Positions 1 through 11,429 of a stretch of 37,290 nucleotides of DNA are shown here, one piece after another. Source of the DNA: Hypsibius dujardini (taxonomy: Eukaryota > Tardigrada > Eutardigrada > Parachela > Hypsibiidae); contig LRSR01008435.1 in assembly GCA_001579985.1 (NCBI GenBank), positions 1 to 37,290 on the forward strand, written 5' to 3'. How positions within the stretch are numbered: position 1 is the first letter of the stretch; every line of letters begins with the position of its first letter. A program made the translations under genes and the position numbers. The notes beneath the pieces are model-generated. The model was not told the DNA's origin, made no database searches, and was given only the letters and a program-made list of their open reading frames with translations.

Positions 1-748
1 CAATCATTGACCATTGGGGTCGTTGCTGAACACTTTTTCAATATTTCGTCACAGATTTGAAATGCTGAGTAATTGATCTCCTTAGTTGTGTTGGAGTTCA
101 GCCGGTTCAGTTGCAGTTCAGTCGGTTCAGTAAAATGTGTAAATTATTGCGCAATACCCGACCGCTCGGGTCTAAACTAGACATTGCAACCCATTTTCTC
201 TTCGAATAACCAAATCCGGTCTGTCGATTTACTCATTCGTCCAGAAATCGTCCCAGTCACATTTTCGCAACCTTCGAACACGATTATTGTACTATGTTAC
301 AAGGACGCCTTGCTTTTACGAAACGTAAGCAGGCGTAGGCCCCCGCACCTTTAGAAGGTTAGGGGGAACCAATAACATGTACTGTGTTTGTCCTAACATC
401 CCTCGTTCAGTCGGTTAGGTCGATTCAGTGAGATGCGACCATTATTGCGCAATCAGTAACCGTTGGGGTAGTTGCTAGACACTTTTTCAACGTTTCATCA
501 CGGATTTGAAATGCTGAGTTGTCGATCTCCTTAGTTATGTTGGAGTTCAGCCGGTTCAGTTGCAGTTCAGTCGGTTCAGTAAAGTGTGTTAATTATTGCG
601 CAATACCCGACCGCTCGGGTCTAAACTGGACATTGCAACCCATTTTCTCTTCGAATAACGAAATCCGGTCTGCCGATTTAGTCATTCGTCCCGAAATCGT
701 CCCAGTCACATTTTCGCAACCTTCGAACACGATTATTGTACTATGTTA
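1..748. repeat. Tandem duplication of a 449-base unit (second copy partial)
   Basis: Bases 1-299 recur at 450-748 at a constant offset of 449 with only scattered substitutions, so the unit is 449 bases and the second copy stops at about 748. Inside each copy the motif CGGTTCAGT recurs, and the palindrome TTGCGCAA (in ATTATTGCGCAAT) occurs at about 144, 441 and 593. The open frame at 519-764 lies inside this repeat and shows no protein-family features, so I do not treat it as a gene. The array may extend to the left of the window. Confidence 0.9.
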
Positions 749-800
749 TTGGATAATTGGATAATTGGATAATTGGTTAATTGGATAATTGGATAATTAT
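749..800. repeat. Short tandem repeat, unit TTGGATAA
   Basis: About six units of the 9-10 base motif TTGGATAAT follow directly after the second 449-base copy. The junction looks like a slippage array at the repeat boundary. Confidence 0.85.
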
Positions 801-2040
801 TGACCGTCTTAATATTAATTTGCTGCTTAGTTATAATAGATCCAGTTAATACTAATCATCTACTAACTAAGATTTAGTAGACCTACTATTCACGGCAACC
901 CAGTGTCTTGTAGTATATCAGTGACTCAAGCAAAGATTTATAACGTCAGACGAAAATACGGGCAGAAACTGCTGCCACGCCGGCAGGTTTCAAAGAAAAG
1001 CCTTCTTGCAATTTTCGTATCGTACCAGTAGTTATTGCGACGCCATCATTTGTTCCACTTTTTCCCTTTTTACCTGCCAAATTAATTCATAAAATACAAG
1101 TTCTGGTAGCAGGATCGTAGAATATTCGAACTTTTGAAAGGAACGTGGAAGCAGTAAGACTTGGAACGTGAAAGGGTAAACAACGTGGAACAAAAACGTG
1201 GAATATACGTGGACGAGGAAGGCGAACGTGGAAGTGGGACCATACCAAACCGTTTTTCACAGGCAACTTGCACTATCGCTTGTTTTCCGGAGGTGGATCT
1301 GCCCTGGGCGTTTCAGCCGTGGTGCTCATTGCAGTTCTAATTATGTAAGCAGCATTTTTTGCTAGCCGGAGTTCTTTAAAACGAAGTCCGTCCTGTCCAA
1401 TACATCATCACAAACTGCTACCTACCAATGGATCAGTGGTTTTGATTTTGCAGACGTCGTCAAATGAAGAAGCCACTAGAATTTCTACTAGACGCTGAAT
1501 TTTTGCTTCTACCAACGCTTCCCGTTCCTCTGAGGCAATCGGTCATGTCAAACTTCTTTCGCTCCATAGTGGTCCCGATGTCCTGTCGCAGTACATTTGG
1601 CAACAGCATTTGAGGAGATATTTAATGGGGATTTCGAAGATAAAACCGATTACTCTTACTGCTCTTAGTAAACGGCCGCTTACTTAACATTTATTACGAG
1701 CGCTGCACTGTATCTGGTGAAGCCCTTCACGAGAAATATCCTGCTTCACTAGGAGTTAATTTTCCACACCGATTTCGTCGCACAAATGATTAATTTTCTC
1801 CATATTGCCAAATAGGAATCGCGTTTGGTAAATTTATGTTTCCGTTGAATTATATCTACAAAAGTATTGTTTCATGGCTGGTGCAATTTGACTCTTGTCA
1901 CAACAGTAGGATAAATTTACGAAAACTTCCGCGAAAGATTGGCACTTGGGCGAGAATCAACTGTTAACAATTTTCCATTTTCGTAACAGCAAATTTGTGA
2001 AACCAATATTGTTCTTTAAGTACTTGAGTTGGTGGTAACC
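801..2040. other. Intergenic, no gene seen
   Basis: No exon with a recognisable protein was found on either strand. At 1135-1235 the motif GGAACGTGGAA recurs about seven times with irregular spacing, a degenerate minisatellite that also creates the small minus-strand frame at 1082-1273. Confidence 0.5.
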
Positions 2041-2103
2041 TGAGGACTTGTTTATGTATGATATTTCGCACCTGTCTCCATTGAATTCTGTCCGCTCGCC
2101 TTC

Positions 2104-2229
2104 ATTGCCGAATGAAAACATCTATCTATTCGTTTGTCTGTGTGTCTCTTTCTTTGCCTCTCTGTCTGTTTATAAGTTGCCTGTCTGTGAGGCTGTTTGT
2201 CTGCCTGCCTGCCTGGCTGCCTGTTTGTT

Positions 2230-2264
<35 letters not shown>

Positions 2265-2370
2265 TTGCCTGTTTGCCTGTCTGTTTGTCTGTCTGTCTGT
2301 TTGTCTGTTTGCTTAGCTGTCTCCCTGTCTGTTTGTCAATCCGAATGTTTGTCTAGATGTTTTTTTTGTC
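2104..2370. repeat. TCTG tetranucleotide microsatellite
   Basis: A long interrupted run of TCTG/TTTG/CCTG tetramers. Two overlapping open frames of 102 codons here are pure repeat translation (Leu-Ser-Val-Cys cycles) and should not be annotated as proteins. A smaller degenerate patch of the same motif lies at about 4597-4675. Confidence 0.9.
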
Positions 2371-2439
2371 ACTTGTGGCGAGTTTTGGAACAAGAACTTT
2401 TCAAACGACGGTCACAATAAGTGGCATTGAGTTGGAGTT

Positions 2440-2600
2440 CTGGAGCTGATGCATAACGGAGATTAGTGACACTACATTGCAGTAGGTTGAGTTATGAAAT
2501 TATGGAGTTATGGAGTTATGGAAATAATGGATACTCTGGCCCATCAGGTCGGAATTATGGAGTTATTGAATTATGCAGGTATTTCAGAATTCATCAGAGC
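2440..2600 (+). repeat. Dispersed repeat with TATGGAGT units
   Basis: Tandem TTATGGAGTTATGG-type units. The same family recurs at 24690-24800 in the same orientation and at about 12180-12340 inverted (AACTCCATAA), so this is an interspersed family carrying a short internal tandem array. Confidence 0.7.
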
Positions 2601-2699
2601 AAAGTGCATCTATTTTCGCAAAATTATAAAACAGTAAAACATCTGACAATTAATCTCTGACATCTGTAAATTATTTACCGCCTCCAAACATCAAATAAA

Positions 2700-3138
2700 T
2701 CTAGAGAAAAATATTTAATACTTAAAAAAGCATACTTAAAAGCATACTTAAAAAATGAATGTTTTAATGATGAAGGAAACTCAATAGGCCCTAACGCAGA
2801 TTACATACTCTCAGGCAGGTCATAATCCGTAACTTTTTGCCGCCACTTCCATTGATCCGCTGTCAGCGTCTTTCGGCAGCATTTCTTGCAAATCCATTGG
2901 CCACAGGTCTCGTTCAAGGAGCATGTGCAAGAGCGCCTGCATGACCATTACAAACGCCACATTCAGCCGGTCCGTGTTTCGGTGCCTTGGTGGTAGATCC
3001 CTTCTTGCGTTTTTTGATTTGATGATAGCTTCCCACGGCAACGCTTTGCAAAATAAAAGTTGTGAAGTTCCATTTTTACCATCTGCGTCGCCGTTTGTAC
3101 AGTTAGAAATATTTAGTTAGTTAATTAGTTAATTAGTA
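2700..3138. other. Intergenic, no gene supported
   Basis: Both strands carry small open frames at about 2820-3120. Neither shows a domain, signal sequence or good splice sites, and I could not choose between them, so none is annotated. Confidence 0.4.
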
Positions 3139-3431
3139 AGTGTAGCACGATGTAACCAATGTAGTCAGTGTAGCCAGTGTAGCACGGTGTAGCACGATGT
3201 AACCAATGTAGTCAGTGTAGCCAGTGTAGCACGGTGTAGCCAGTGTAGCCAGTGTAGCACAGTGTAGCCGGTGTAGCCAGTGTAGCACGGTGTAGCCAGT
3301 GTAGCACGGTGTAGCCAATGTGGCCAGTGTAGCCAATGTAATTAGCGTAGCCAGTGTAGCCAGTGTAGCACGGTGTAGCCGGTGTAGCCAGTGTAGCCAA
3401 TGTAGCCAGCGTAGCCAGTGTAGCCAGTGTG
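3139..3431 (-). repeat. Satellite array 1, 9-base unit (AGTGTAGCC)
   Basis: About 32 units of the consensus GTAGCCAGT with variants GTAGCACGGT and GTAACCAAT. Read on the minus strand the unit is GGCTACACT. Because 9 is a multiple of 3 and the unit lacks stops, all minus-strand frames stay open and translate to Leu-Ala-Thr, Gly-Tyr-Thr or Leu-His-Trp cycles. The 10-base variants move the array between frames. The 101- and 138-codon frames here are by-products of the array. Confidence 0.95.
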
Positions 3432-3749
3432 AAAAAAAATTCAGGGAAATCGGGGTATGTAATAACATTTCGACTCTCGTTAGTGGTGCAGCCTGAACAT
3501 TCTGCGCTAACCGGCAATACTTTGCTACGCGGGCTACAACTTCCTGCACTGATCTTAACTATCTAAATTAATCACATCTTGTTATAATGGCTACATCTTG
3601 ATAAACTAGCTACAATGTGCAACTCTGGCCTTGCAATGCTAAGAGATTTAGCTAGTTCTAGCACAGGCCTTTACAAATTTCCAGCGGCTACTTTTAATTT
3701 AAGAATAACGGTACAACTGTGATATGAGTGCACGCACTCGCCTTCAATA

Positions 3750-3985
3750 GATGTACAATGATGAAATAAACTCCCTAGAGTACATGATTAAAGCCCATGG
3801 CCACCAACACCCACCTAATACAATTGTTTAATAATGGAATGAACTCCATAGGATATATGGTTAAAGCCCTTGGTCACCCACACACTGCCCCTATAGCAAT
3901 GGAATAACAAAATTAACTCCATAGACTACATGGTTAAAGCCCATGGCCACCTATACGCTATCCCTTCAGCAGTGAAATAATGTAA
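3750..3985 (+). repeat. Three copies of a ~75-base dispersed repeat
   Basis: Each copy has the order GGAATRA, AACTCCATAGACTACATG, then GTTAAAGCCCATGGCCACC and CCCCTAYAGCA. The copies begin near 3755, 3830 and 3905. The same unit occurs inverted at 7681-7800 and, diverged, at 11430-11590. It always lies next to or near the 9-base satellite or related repeats. Confidence 0.85.
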
Positions 3986-5159
3986 TAAACATAAATTCCA
4001 AATTTGCCTGATTGCAAGTCGCCATTGTGCAACCATTAGTCTGCAATCGCAGGCTTAAAAATTCTTTTAAGGACTCAGTGCATATTTGTTCAGGTAATCT
4101 AAACGATGCTATAATAGAACAAACTCATATGCTATATAGTTGTGCACTTCAGGCTCCCACAAGCTCTCATTTTGCCAGTGGAATAATAGAATAATGAGAT
4201 AAGTTTAACAGCAGCGCTCATGCGTTTGGTTGCGGAATATTTTAATAACCTATTTGCGTGGTAAGTTGGCAATGGTAACCAAACAATTGTCGTGTAGCCA
4301 TAAAATAATGGAATACGTAAAAGAGTAGCGCATTAATCTCCAGGGCGGATTGAAGTTCTGTCACAGGGCTCGGCCTAAGTACTGACTAGAAAGTTGGTGC
4401 TTTTGCAGAAAATTAGAGGTTTAAGAAGTAAAACCGCTCGAATATAAGCATTACTAATTATATTTTTAGAGGATAGAAGTTTGTGGGTAACTGCCTTGCT
4501 TGCTTATTGGTTAAGACATTTGCTATCTGTTTAGCCATGTTATTTAATATTGGTTCTACTGAATGTTATATATTGTGGTTGACCTATGGGTTTAATGTTT
4601 GTCCGTTTATCCGTCTATGTGCCTGAGTGTCCGTGCCTCAAGTCTATCTGTCTGTCCCTGCGTCTGTGCGTCCGGCAATCATACCATCTATCTTAATTAT
4701 CGCTTCAATTTATTCCAAAGCTGCACTAAAAGGACGATGACGGGAAAACGGAATACCCGCAGAGCTGACCTAGCGTCAGTGAACATAATCGTACGTTTCA
4801 GTGGTATCATGGATTTTATTATTATTTAAAGTAAGCTCAGAAACATTCTGATCGCTTTTGTCATGGACTGCCTGCTTGAAGAGCGAACTGTTCGGAAGAA
4901 TTTGGCATCGGAAATTGATGGGGGTTGCCCTACTAAGTAAACTTTTTTATAAGAACGTCGGGTTTGCAAACAGCCTTTGAGCCTGCCTGTTAATCTTTCG
5001 GGCAATCTCTTCCAGACTTCCAATAACCTGGTAGATTGATTGCGACGAAAGCAGGTTTTTTGGAAGGATTGCGGACCGCCAGAAGGACTACTGTAACGTT
5101 GGGAAGGCTTTCCAGTTATTTGAAAGGTTGACCTACCACCCGTCATGATACCGTACATC
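3986..5159. other. Intergenic, no gene supported
   Basis: Contains loose GGAATAATGGAATA fragments of the 75-base family (about 4180-4320) and a degenerate TCTG/CCGT patch (4597-4675). A 110-codon minus-strand frame at 4826-5158 is rich in Arg, Ser and Lys with no recognisable domain. It sits at the edge of the next degenerate repeat, so I do not call it a gene. Confidence 0.4.
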
Positions 5160-5880
5160 TGGAAAGCCGTCAGACCCTCCCGAAGCCGTCATAGAAGCTA
5201 TTTCTCTCTAGCAACTGAGCTTTCAGGACATACGTCAATCATCTGAATATTTCGTTCTGTTTCACCACTATACTTCCGGATGGTTATGGTAAAGCTTAAG
5301 AGAAGTCTGCCTGTATTCTGGGGCATTCGTCTGCCTTCTAATAGGCCTGCCTGCTTGTGGGCGATCCGTCAATATACTAGATAAATTGTTGCGCAACTGA
5401 TAGGTTCACCTACTAGCTAAAATTCCGCCTACCCGTTCAAGTCTTTCGTTAGTCTTCCGAACGGCACGTCAACCTTCCGGATATTCACTCATGTTTTAGG
5501 ATGGTCCGTCAGCCGTCTTAATATTTAGTTTCCATTGTCATTTTCCGGATGAACATGCCAGGCGCGAGCTTTCGGGCTAGTCTGTCAGCTTTCGGAACGG
5601 TCCGACTGCTGTATGGATAGGACGCCAGTTTCCGCATGGTCCTAAGCCTTTGGGACGGTCTGTCAATTTGTGGGACGGGTCGTCATCCGTCAGGTCAGGT
5701 CGCAAGCCCTGCGATCAGCCAATTAGCTAGACGCACCGACAGCCTAAATGGGTCTGTCAACTTCCGAATCATCCAATGTCCTTCCTTAATGCCTTTCAAA
5801 TCTTTCAGGCAAACAGCGATCTTTCCAAGGTTGTATAAAGCATTTAGACACCCAACCCATTTATGTTACATGTTTCGCTA
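5160..5880. repeat. Very degenerate tandem repeat (GTCYGTCAGCTTTCGG-like)
   Basis: The phrases CCGTCAGCC, CCGTCAACCTTCCGG, GTCTGTCAGCTTTCGG and GGTCTGTCAATTTGTGGG recur roughly every 25-35 bases with heavy divergence. This looks like an ancient minisatellite. The 90-codon frame at 5636-5908 is part of it. Confidence 0.5.
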
Positions 5881-5889
5881 TTTTTGCGT

Positions 5890-7680
5890 CATCCCGCAAA
5901 AATTTTAAATTTTGAATTTGTCGTTATATTTTTATAACCCAATAAAATTTGTTTAGAAATTCTAAATTTTTTGGTATTATTAAGTTATAGCAACTTCAAG
6001 TTTTTAAGTTGTTTCTACATTTTTCTGGAACTTCAGGACGAAGACTTGAAGCAGAATTTGTGTTCCTGTTTGTGATATGCAATCTTTTTTGTATGCAGTA
6101 GTGATGGCAAAAACTGAATTTACTAAGCAAATAAATTTTAGCTGGTTTTAGTTTTCTAGTAATTAAGAATATTCAGTTTTGAGTGTGTTCAGCCGGATAA
6201 TAATTGTAACACTTCTTTTATTGGGGGGTTTAAAACTTTAATAGCGACCAAGTCGTACGGATTGCATGTGTTTTGCGTTCAGGTCTACCATACACATTTA
6301 AAGCACAACTGCTCTTCATCTTGCCCTTGACTTGTCTCTCATAGGGCCTATAATGAAGAATTGAGAAAGGGTTCACCACTGCTTGGTCGAAACCAATGAA
6401 TTAATTCTAAATTCAATTTGAACTTCAAGCTTTTGAAATTTTATCATAATAAAAAAAAAATATTTTTCCGTCACATTGCTTGCTTTATTCAATTAAAAAG
6501 TACAATTTTGGTATAGTATTTGGATCTTTGCAAAACTCAGAAATGATACAAAGATAGTTTATTTGTGGATTTACAGGATTGTAAAATGCTTCTATGATGA
6601 ATAAACTTTATAGCCCAATGACATTTCGCCATGAAATATTATTTCCGCGAATTAAATTAATTTGAATATTTCTCAGCTAAGTTTGGCCGTTTCTAAAGGG
6701 AAATGGTGGTCATACTGGCCGCACTTTTCTTGCTATAGTACAAAGAGGTTAGCGCATCGTTAATCATCAGTGCGCCCATAGACCAATTGTTAATTTTTTA
6801 AGTGGAAAGCGACTTAAAATTATCTGGACTGGTAAATTGAAAGACAATGCATTGTGGTCTCGAACTACAGTGAGCTTTGTAGAAAACGGTTACTTAAAAA
6901 TTATGAATGTGCCATGTTTGAAATCATCCATATTTCACATAAAAAAATTGATTTCAAAATTAGGTAAGTTTAAGTAGTATAGGGACTGATTTTACCAATT
7001 CAAACTTTAGGATACGATATGGGTACTGGTACTGTATTGGCCACAGGTGGTGTACAATTGTACACGTACACATGGAATGTAGTCAGGACTGACATGCCGA
7101 AAAATGAAGCTTTTGTGAATTAATATTCTACGGTAGTCAGACTGATTGATTTACGTCATTGTCATTGATTGGAATTTGGAACCTCTGATTATAAATTCTT
7201 TTGATTTTTTTATGTTCTCGATACATAGTAAAAGCTAATATTTATGTGTACTTGCAAAATATTTTTGTTTCACATTGGGCGATCATATCACGATGAAGCA
7301 TAATACTCAAAAAATTTACGCTTTTTATGATAAAGCATGAGTACGTTAACAATAGCAATAATGGTTGCGTTTCCGACCTTTATATGTTCATATACAGAGC
7401 TGACAAAAAAAACAAATTTTCATCATGGGTCCATGAGCTGTGGCCAATTTAGCGGGATGACTAGCCAACAAGCTTAAGTCAATTGATAAAACCCTTAGAA
7501 AAACTCTAAAGATCAGCAATCTTATATTTGCGCCATTCTTTATTCAGACGTGAAGGTCATTACAGTCGGCACGCAAAGTTATGTTGAACAAATATAAATG
7601 AAATAAATGCTACATTTGAAATACTTCATCAATATGCAAACAGCACAAAAATTGAAAAAAAGTACAGAATCAAGACTAAA
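5890..7680. other. AT-rich intergenic spacer, no gene seen
   Basis: High A+T, frequent homopolymers, no open frame of note, no recognised exon or terminal inverted repeat. This is the centre of the large inverted repeat described in the findings. Confidence 0.55.
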
Positions 7681-7800
7681 GGTCTCCACCATGTAGTTTA
7701 TGAAATTTATTCCATTATTCCATTGCTGTAGGAACAGTTTGTGAGTAGCCAAGGGCCCAAACCATGTAGTCTATGAAATCTATTCCGTTATTCTATGCAT
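7681..7800 (-). repeat. ~75-base dispersed repeat, inverted copies
   Basis: The reverse complement reads CATAGACTACATGGTTTGGG, then CCCTTGGC, then CCTACAGCAATGGAATAATG, then a second CATAAACTACATGGTGG. It matches the units at 3750-3985 in opposite orientation, just as the adjacent satellite is inverted relative to array 1. Confidence 0.85.
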
Positions 7801-7869
7801 ATTTGAAGCGTCGTCGTATTTCAAAACCTTTGTGCTAAAACTTATCAGTAGTCAATGTTAAACCGAACT

Positions 7870-8966
7870 CACTATGCTACACCGGCTACACCATGCCACA
7901 CTGGCGACACTGGCTACACTGGCGACACTGGCTACACTGGCGACACTGGTTACATCGTAGTACACTGGCTACACCGTGCTACACTGGCGACACTGGCTAC
8001 ATTGGCTACGCCGTGCTACACTGGCGGCATTGGCTACATCGTGCTACACTGGCGATACTGGCTACATCGTGCTACACTGGCGACACTGGCTACACTGGCG
8101 GTACTGGTTACCCCGTGCTACACTGGTTACACTGACGACACTGGCTACATCGTGCTACACTGGCTACATCGTGCTACACTGGCTACATCGTGCTACACTG
8201 GCTATATTGTGCTACACTGGCTACATTGGCTACGCCGTGTTACACTGGCTACACTGGCGACACTGGCTACACTGGCTACACTGGCTACATTGTGTTACAC
8301 TGGCTACATAGGCGACACTGGCTACAATTGCTATACCGTGCTACACTGGCTACACTGGTGACACTGGCTACATCGTGCTACACTTGCTACACGGTGCTAC
8401 ACTGGCCACACTGGCAACACTGGCTACGCCATGCTAAACTGGCGACATCGTGTTTCACTGGTTACACTGGCTACAATGGCTATACCGTGCTACACTGGCT
8501 GCACTGGTGACACTGGTTACATCGTGCTACACTGGCTACATCGTGCTACACTGGCTACACTTGTTACGCCGTGCTACACTGGCGACACTGACTACATTGG
8601 CGACACTGGCGACGCGCGCTACACTCGACATCGTGCTACACTGGCTACATCGTGCTACACTGGCTACACTTGTTACGCCGTGCTACACTGGCGACACTGA
8701 CTACATTGGCGACACTGGCGACGCCGCGCTACACTGGCGACATTGGCAACACTGGTGACACTGGCTACATCGTGCTACACTGGCCACACCGTGTTACACT
8801 GGCTACACTGGCGACACTGGCTACGCTGGTTACACCGTGCTACACTGGCGACACTGGCTACATCGTGCTACACTGGCCACACCGTGCTACACTGGCTACA
8901 CTGGTGACACTGGCTACGCTGGTTACACTGGCTACACTGGCGACATTGGCTACACTGGTTACAGCG
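7870..8966 (+). repeat. Satellite array 2, 9-base unit (GGCTACACT), ~1.1 kb
   Basis: Over a hundred units of GGCTACACT, GGCGACACT and GGCTACATC mixed with a 10-base variant GTGCTACACT. The combination of GGCTACATC followed by GTGCTACACT repeats as a higher-order 19-base block. It has the same consensus as array 1 but the opposite orientation. Eight overlapping open frames of 68-168 codons here (Ala-Thr-Leu, Gly-Tyr-Thr, His-Trp-Leu cycles) are by-products of the array, with no flanking start context or splice structure supporting a protein. Confidence 0.95.
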
Positions 8967-9650
8967 AAGATTATAGTCCTGATATATTTTTATGTGTACA
9001 AACCTTGACATACCTAATTTTTACAGGGGTTGGTCATAAGTAGTCTTTGCTCTACGATACGCTGAAGCACATTACAGTAAAATGCACAAATAAAATTGGA
9101 AAAGACATTTTATCGTTTCTTGTTGGGCCTCTTCGGGCAGCATTGGCTTCGCCTGATGTGCGAGGGCGTTGTCTCTGCTGCAGACTAAAAATGAAAATAA
9201 AAATGATGACTCATGGTTACGTGATATAAAAGTTTAATTGTTTTGGCGTCACACCTTTAATAATTTTGCGCCGGGTGTGGCGGCGAGAATTATCGGCTCG
9301 CATTTGAAAACTTTTTGTGATGGCGAGCGGTGAACTGCGTTACTGCTATTACCGGCTTCTCCGTCCGAGACATCCCATTCCTGAAATGGAGAAAGGGCAA
9401 AGATGATAAAGATGATAAAGATGAGACGCCTAACACCCGTGAGTCAGGAAAAAGATTTAGCATCGGGCTTGCTGAGCGCAAATTGGATGTTATATATATG
9501 TATATTTCAGAGAAGCACCATATTTTAACTGCACCACCCTCGCCACCATGTCTTTCAATAAACCCAAACATAAATCCGGTCTTAATTGCGCTACTCAAAA
9601 GACACTCCGGAATTATTTTTTTTAGCCATCGAATAAGATTCTAAAAGATA
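8967..9650. other. Intergenic; possible old repeat tail, no gene supported
   Basis: At 9185-9215 an ATGAAAATAAAAATGATGA tract resembles a degenerate 3' tail of a non-LTR element. A short GATGATAAA triplication lies at 9397-9423. Frames on both strands at 9290-9644 overlap each other completely and show no domain. Confidence 0.35.
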
Positions 9651-11307
9651 AAACAAGCAGGGAAAAGCCATCAACCAACTGCTCGCCATCTTGAAAAAAT
9701 CAGCCAGTCCGGTCAATCAACCAATCAAGCGACAACTGATCCTGACATCTAACCAGCATGTTTCATCCGTCCCAATTATTGCAACCAGCGCACCTGCCCC
9801 ACCAGGGTCTTCGTCAGGAGCGTCATTAATTGGGACTTCATCCGTGTTTTGAGCCGCCGGCTCCTCATTCACGGTGTCATCCACCTCAAATTGATGGGCA
9901 GCTTGCAAAGCTGCAATCCCCATAGCGGTAAAATCGAGGTCCGCTTCATCTGCGTCGTCGATAGGTCGGAGTCTTCACCCAAGTGTTGCTGTCGGCTGTC
10001 ACTACATTGACCACCGAGTCCAGCAGGAGAAAATTCCGCACGAGGAGTGACACAAGCAAGTTATCGTGTTCGACAACATGTGTAATCTTGAGCAGATTAA
10101 GGCAGCAAAGACACCGCTTCATCTTCCAGCTTTTTACGACGAACTTTGGACAAAGCTCTGAAGGTCTTGATGTGTTTCATCTCCGGAACCAAAAACGAAA
10201 GGAGTGTCAAATAACTTGCAATCTCGACCATATCAAACGCCTTCATCCGGATTTGAAGAAACAAAACACCAAGTCGGCTGAGCAAACCAGTGCTTTTTTT
10301 GGGCGGTTTAGGTCGGTGCTTTCACACCTACCCCTGCTACAAAACTCCAAACTATCAGAGTTGACACGGCTGCCCTCACTTGGTTTCACTCCTACTTAAT
10401 CGCTCGTACCCAATGCGTACGCAACGAAACCGGTCTGTCTGACACGCTCCCTACCGCGTCGGGTGTTCCCCAAGGCACAGTTCTGGATCCCATTCTGTTT
10501 TCCATTTACATCAACCAAATGCTGCAATTCTCTCCCGCTGATTTGGCTAGGTGCGACGTGGAGTGTTTTGCGGACGATACCACCGTCGAAGCGTCCGGTA
10601 AGACCGCCGAAGAAGCTGTGGTTTCCCTGAATGCCGGCCTAGAAAAATTCGGTCTCGAGCTGACTGCCCGTCGTCTTCTGATCAACCGGGCTAAAACCAA
10701 AGTAATCATTTTCGTTCCCCTCCGAAGCAACAAAAAGGCGAGCATAAGACACCGGTTACCATGAGCGGCGCCACCATTCAAGAAGTCAACTGCGTGAAGC
10801 ACCTCGGCATTATCATCGACCAGCACCTGCAATGGGATCAGCAATTCAAAGCAGTGCAGCGGAACGCCACGTTTGGCATCGTCAAATTCAACCGAGAAAA
10901 TTCACGCGTCTCGCCATTACCCACGTGTTCGAGCGGTGAAAGCAGAAGCGATCCGGTTGTACCAGATTGCGTTTAAAAAGCCAAACATCCCCGACTACAT
11001 GAAAGAACTGATTACCATCAAGAACCTGAGCAACGTATACAACTTGCGGCGGCCAAAAAGAGTCGAGGCAGAAGCGTCAAAGACCAAAATCGGAGACTTA
11101 ACTTTTTCATTTCGTTTGATGTGTCTGTGCCGCCAACTATCTGAAAACATGTGGAAATCTTCAAGCTTGTCTGTTTTTCGTGAGAAATTGTTGACTGTCC
11201 GCCTATTTTGTTTTTGAATCTCTTGTTGCGAAGGGGCCAACCAGATGTTTCAGTTCTCATTAGATATTGTCTGCTCTTGAATACCATAAACCATAAACCA
11301 TAAACTG
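9651..11307 (+). mobile_element. Decayed non-LTR retrotransposon (CR1/Jockey-like LINE) with reverse transcriptase relic
   Basis: The core is a reverse transcriptase. From about 10341 the frame reads VDTAALTWFHSYL, then GVPQGTVLDPILFSIYIN (normally GVPQGSVLGPLLF), then the catalytic box CFADDT, ending at a TGA at 10762. After a frameshift near 10761 the thumb continues with CVKHLGIIIDQHLQWD. A further deletion and shift follows near 10900, before the C-terminal part NVYNLRRPKR ... TFSFRLMCLCRQLSENMW ... SVFREKL, ending about 11217. The 3' end carries CATAAAC tandem units (11284-11305), a microsatellite tail typical of CR1-type elements. The RT fingers and endonuclease are not clearly recognisable upstream of 10300, so 9651-10300 is assigned only by continuity. 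At least two frameshifts mean it is inactive. Confidence 0.8.
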
Positions 11308-11429
11308 TTTGGCGACGCATCGGAACGTTTTCTTATTTCGAGATGCCAGTGATGAGTCAACTTCAGGCGACAATGATGAAGATGACGCTGAATGAACCGT
11401 TAAGTTTTGTGAGACTATTTCGCTACATT

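Noticed and set aside
2048-2420. Two ~102-codon Cys/Leu/Val-rich frames
   Set aside because: Pure translation of the TCTG microsatellite; no start context, splice sites or non-repeat protein sequence.
3133-3549. 138-codon minus-strand frame with Leu-Ala-Thr repeats
   Set aside because: Encoded by the 9-base satellite; only the first ~35 codons lie outside it and show no domain.
4826-5158. 110-codon basic frame on the minus strand
   Set aside because: No domain, no splice sites, lies beside degenerate repeat sequence.
7870-8966. Possible CRISPR-like array
   Set aside because: Units are 9-10 bases with no spacers, in animal DNA; it is satellite DNA.
9717-9923. Acidic 68-codon minus-strand frame (DEDPGGAGALVAIIGTDE)
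   Set aside because: Antisense to the likely upstream part of the LINE; no support for a separate gene, although the LINE frame itself is unclear here.
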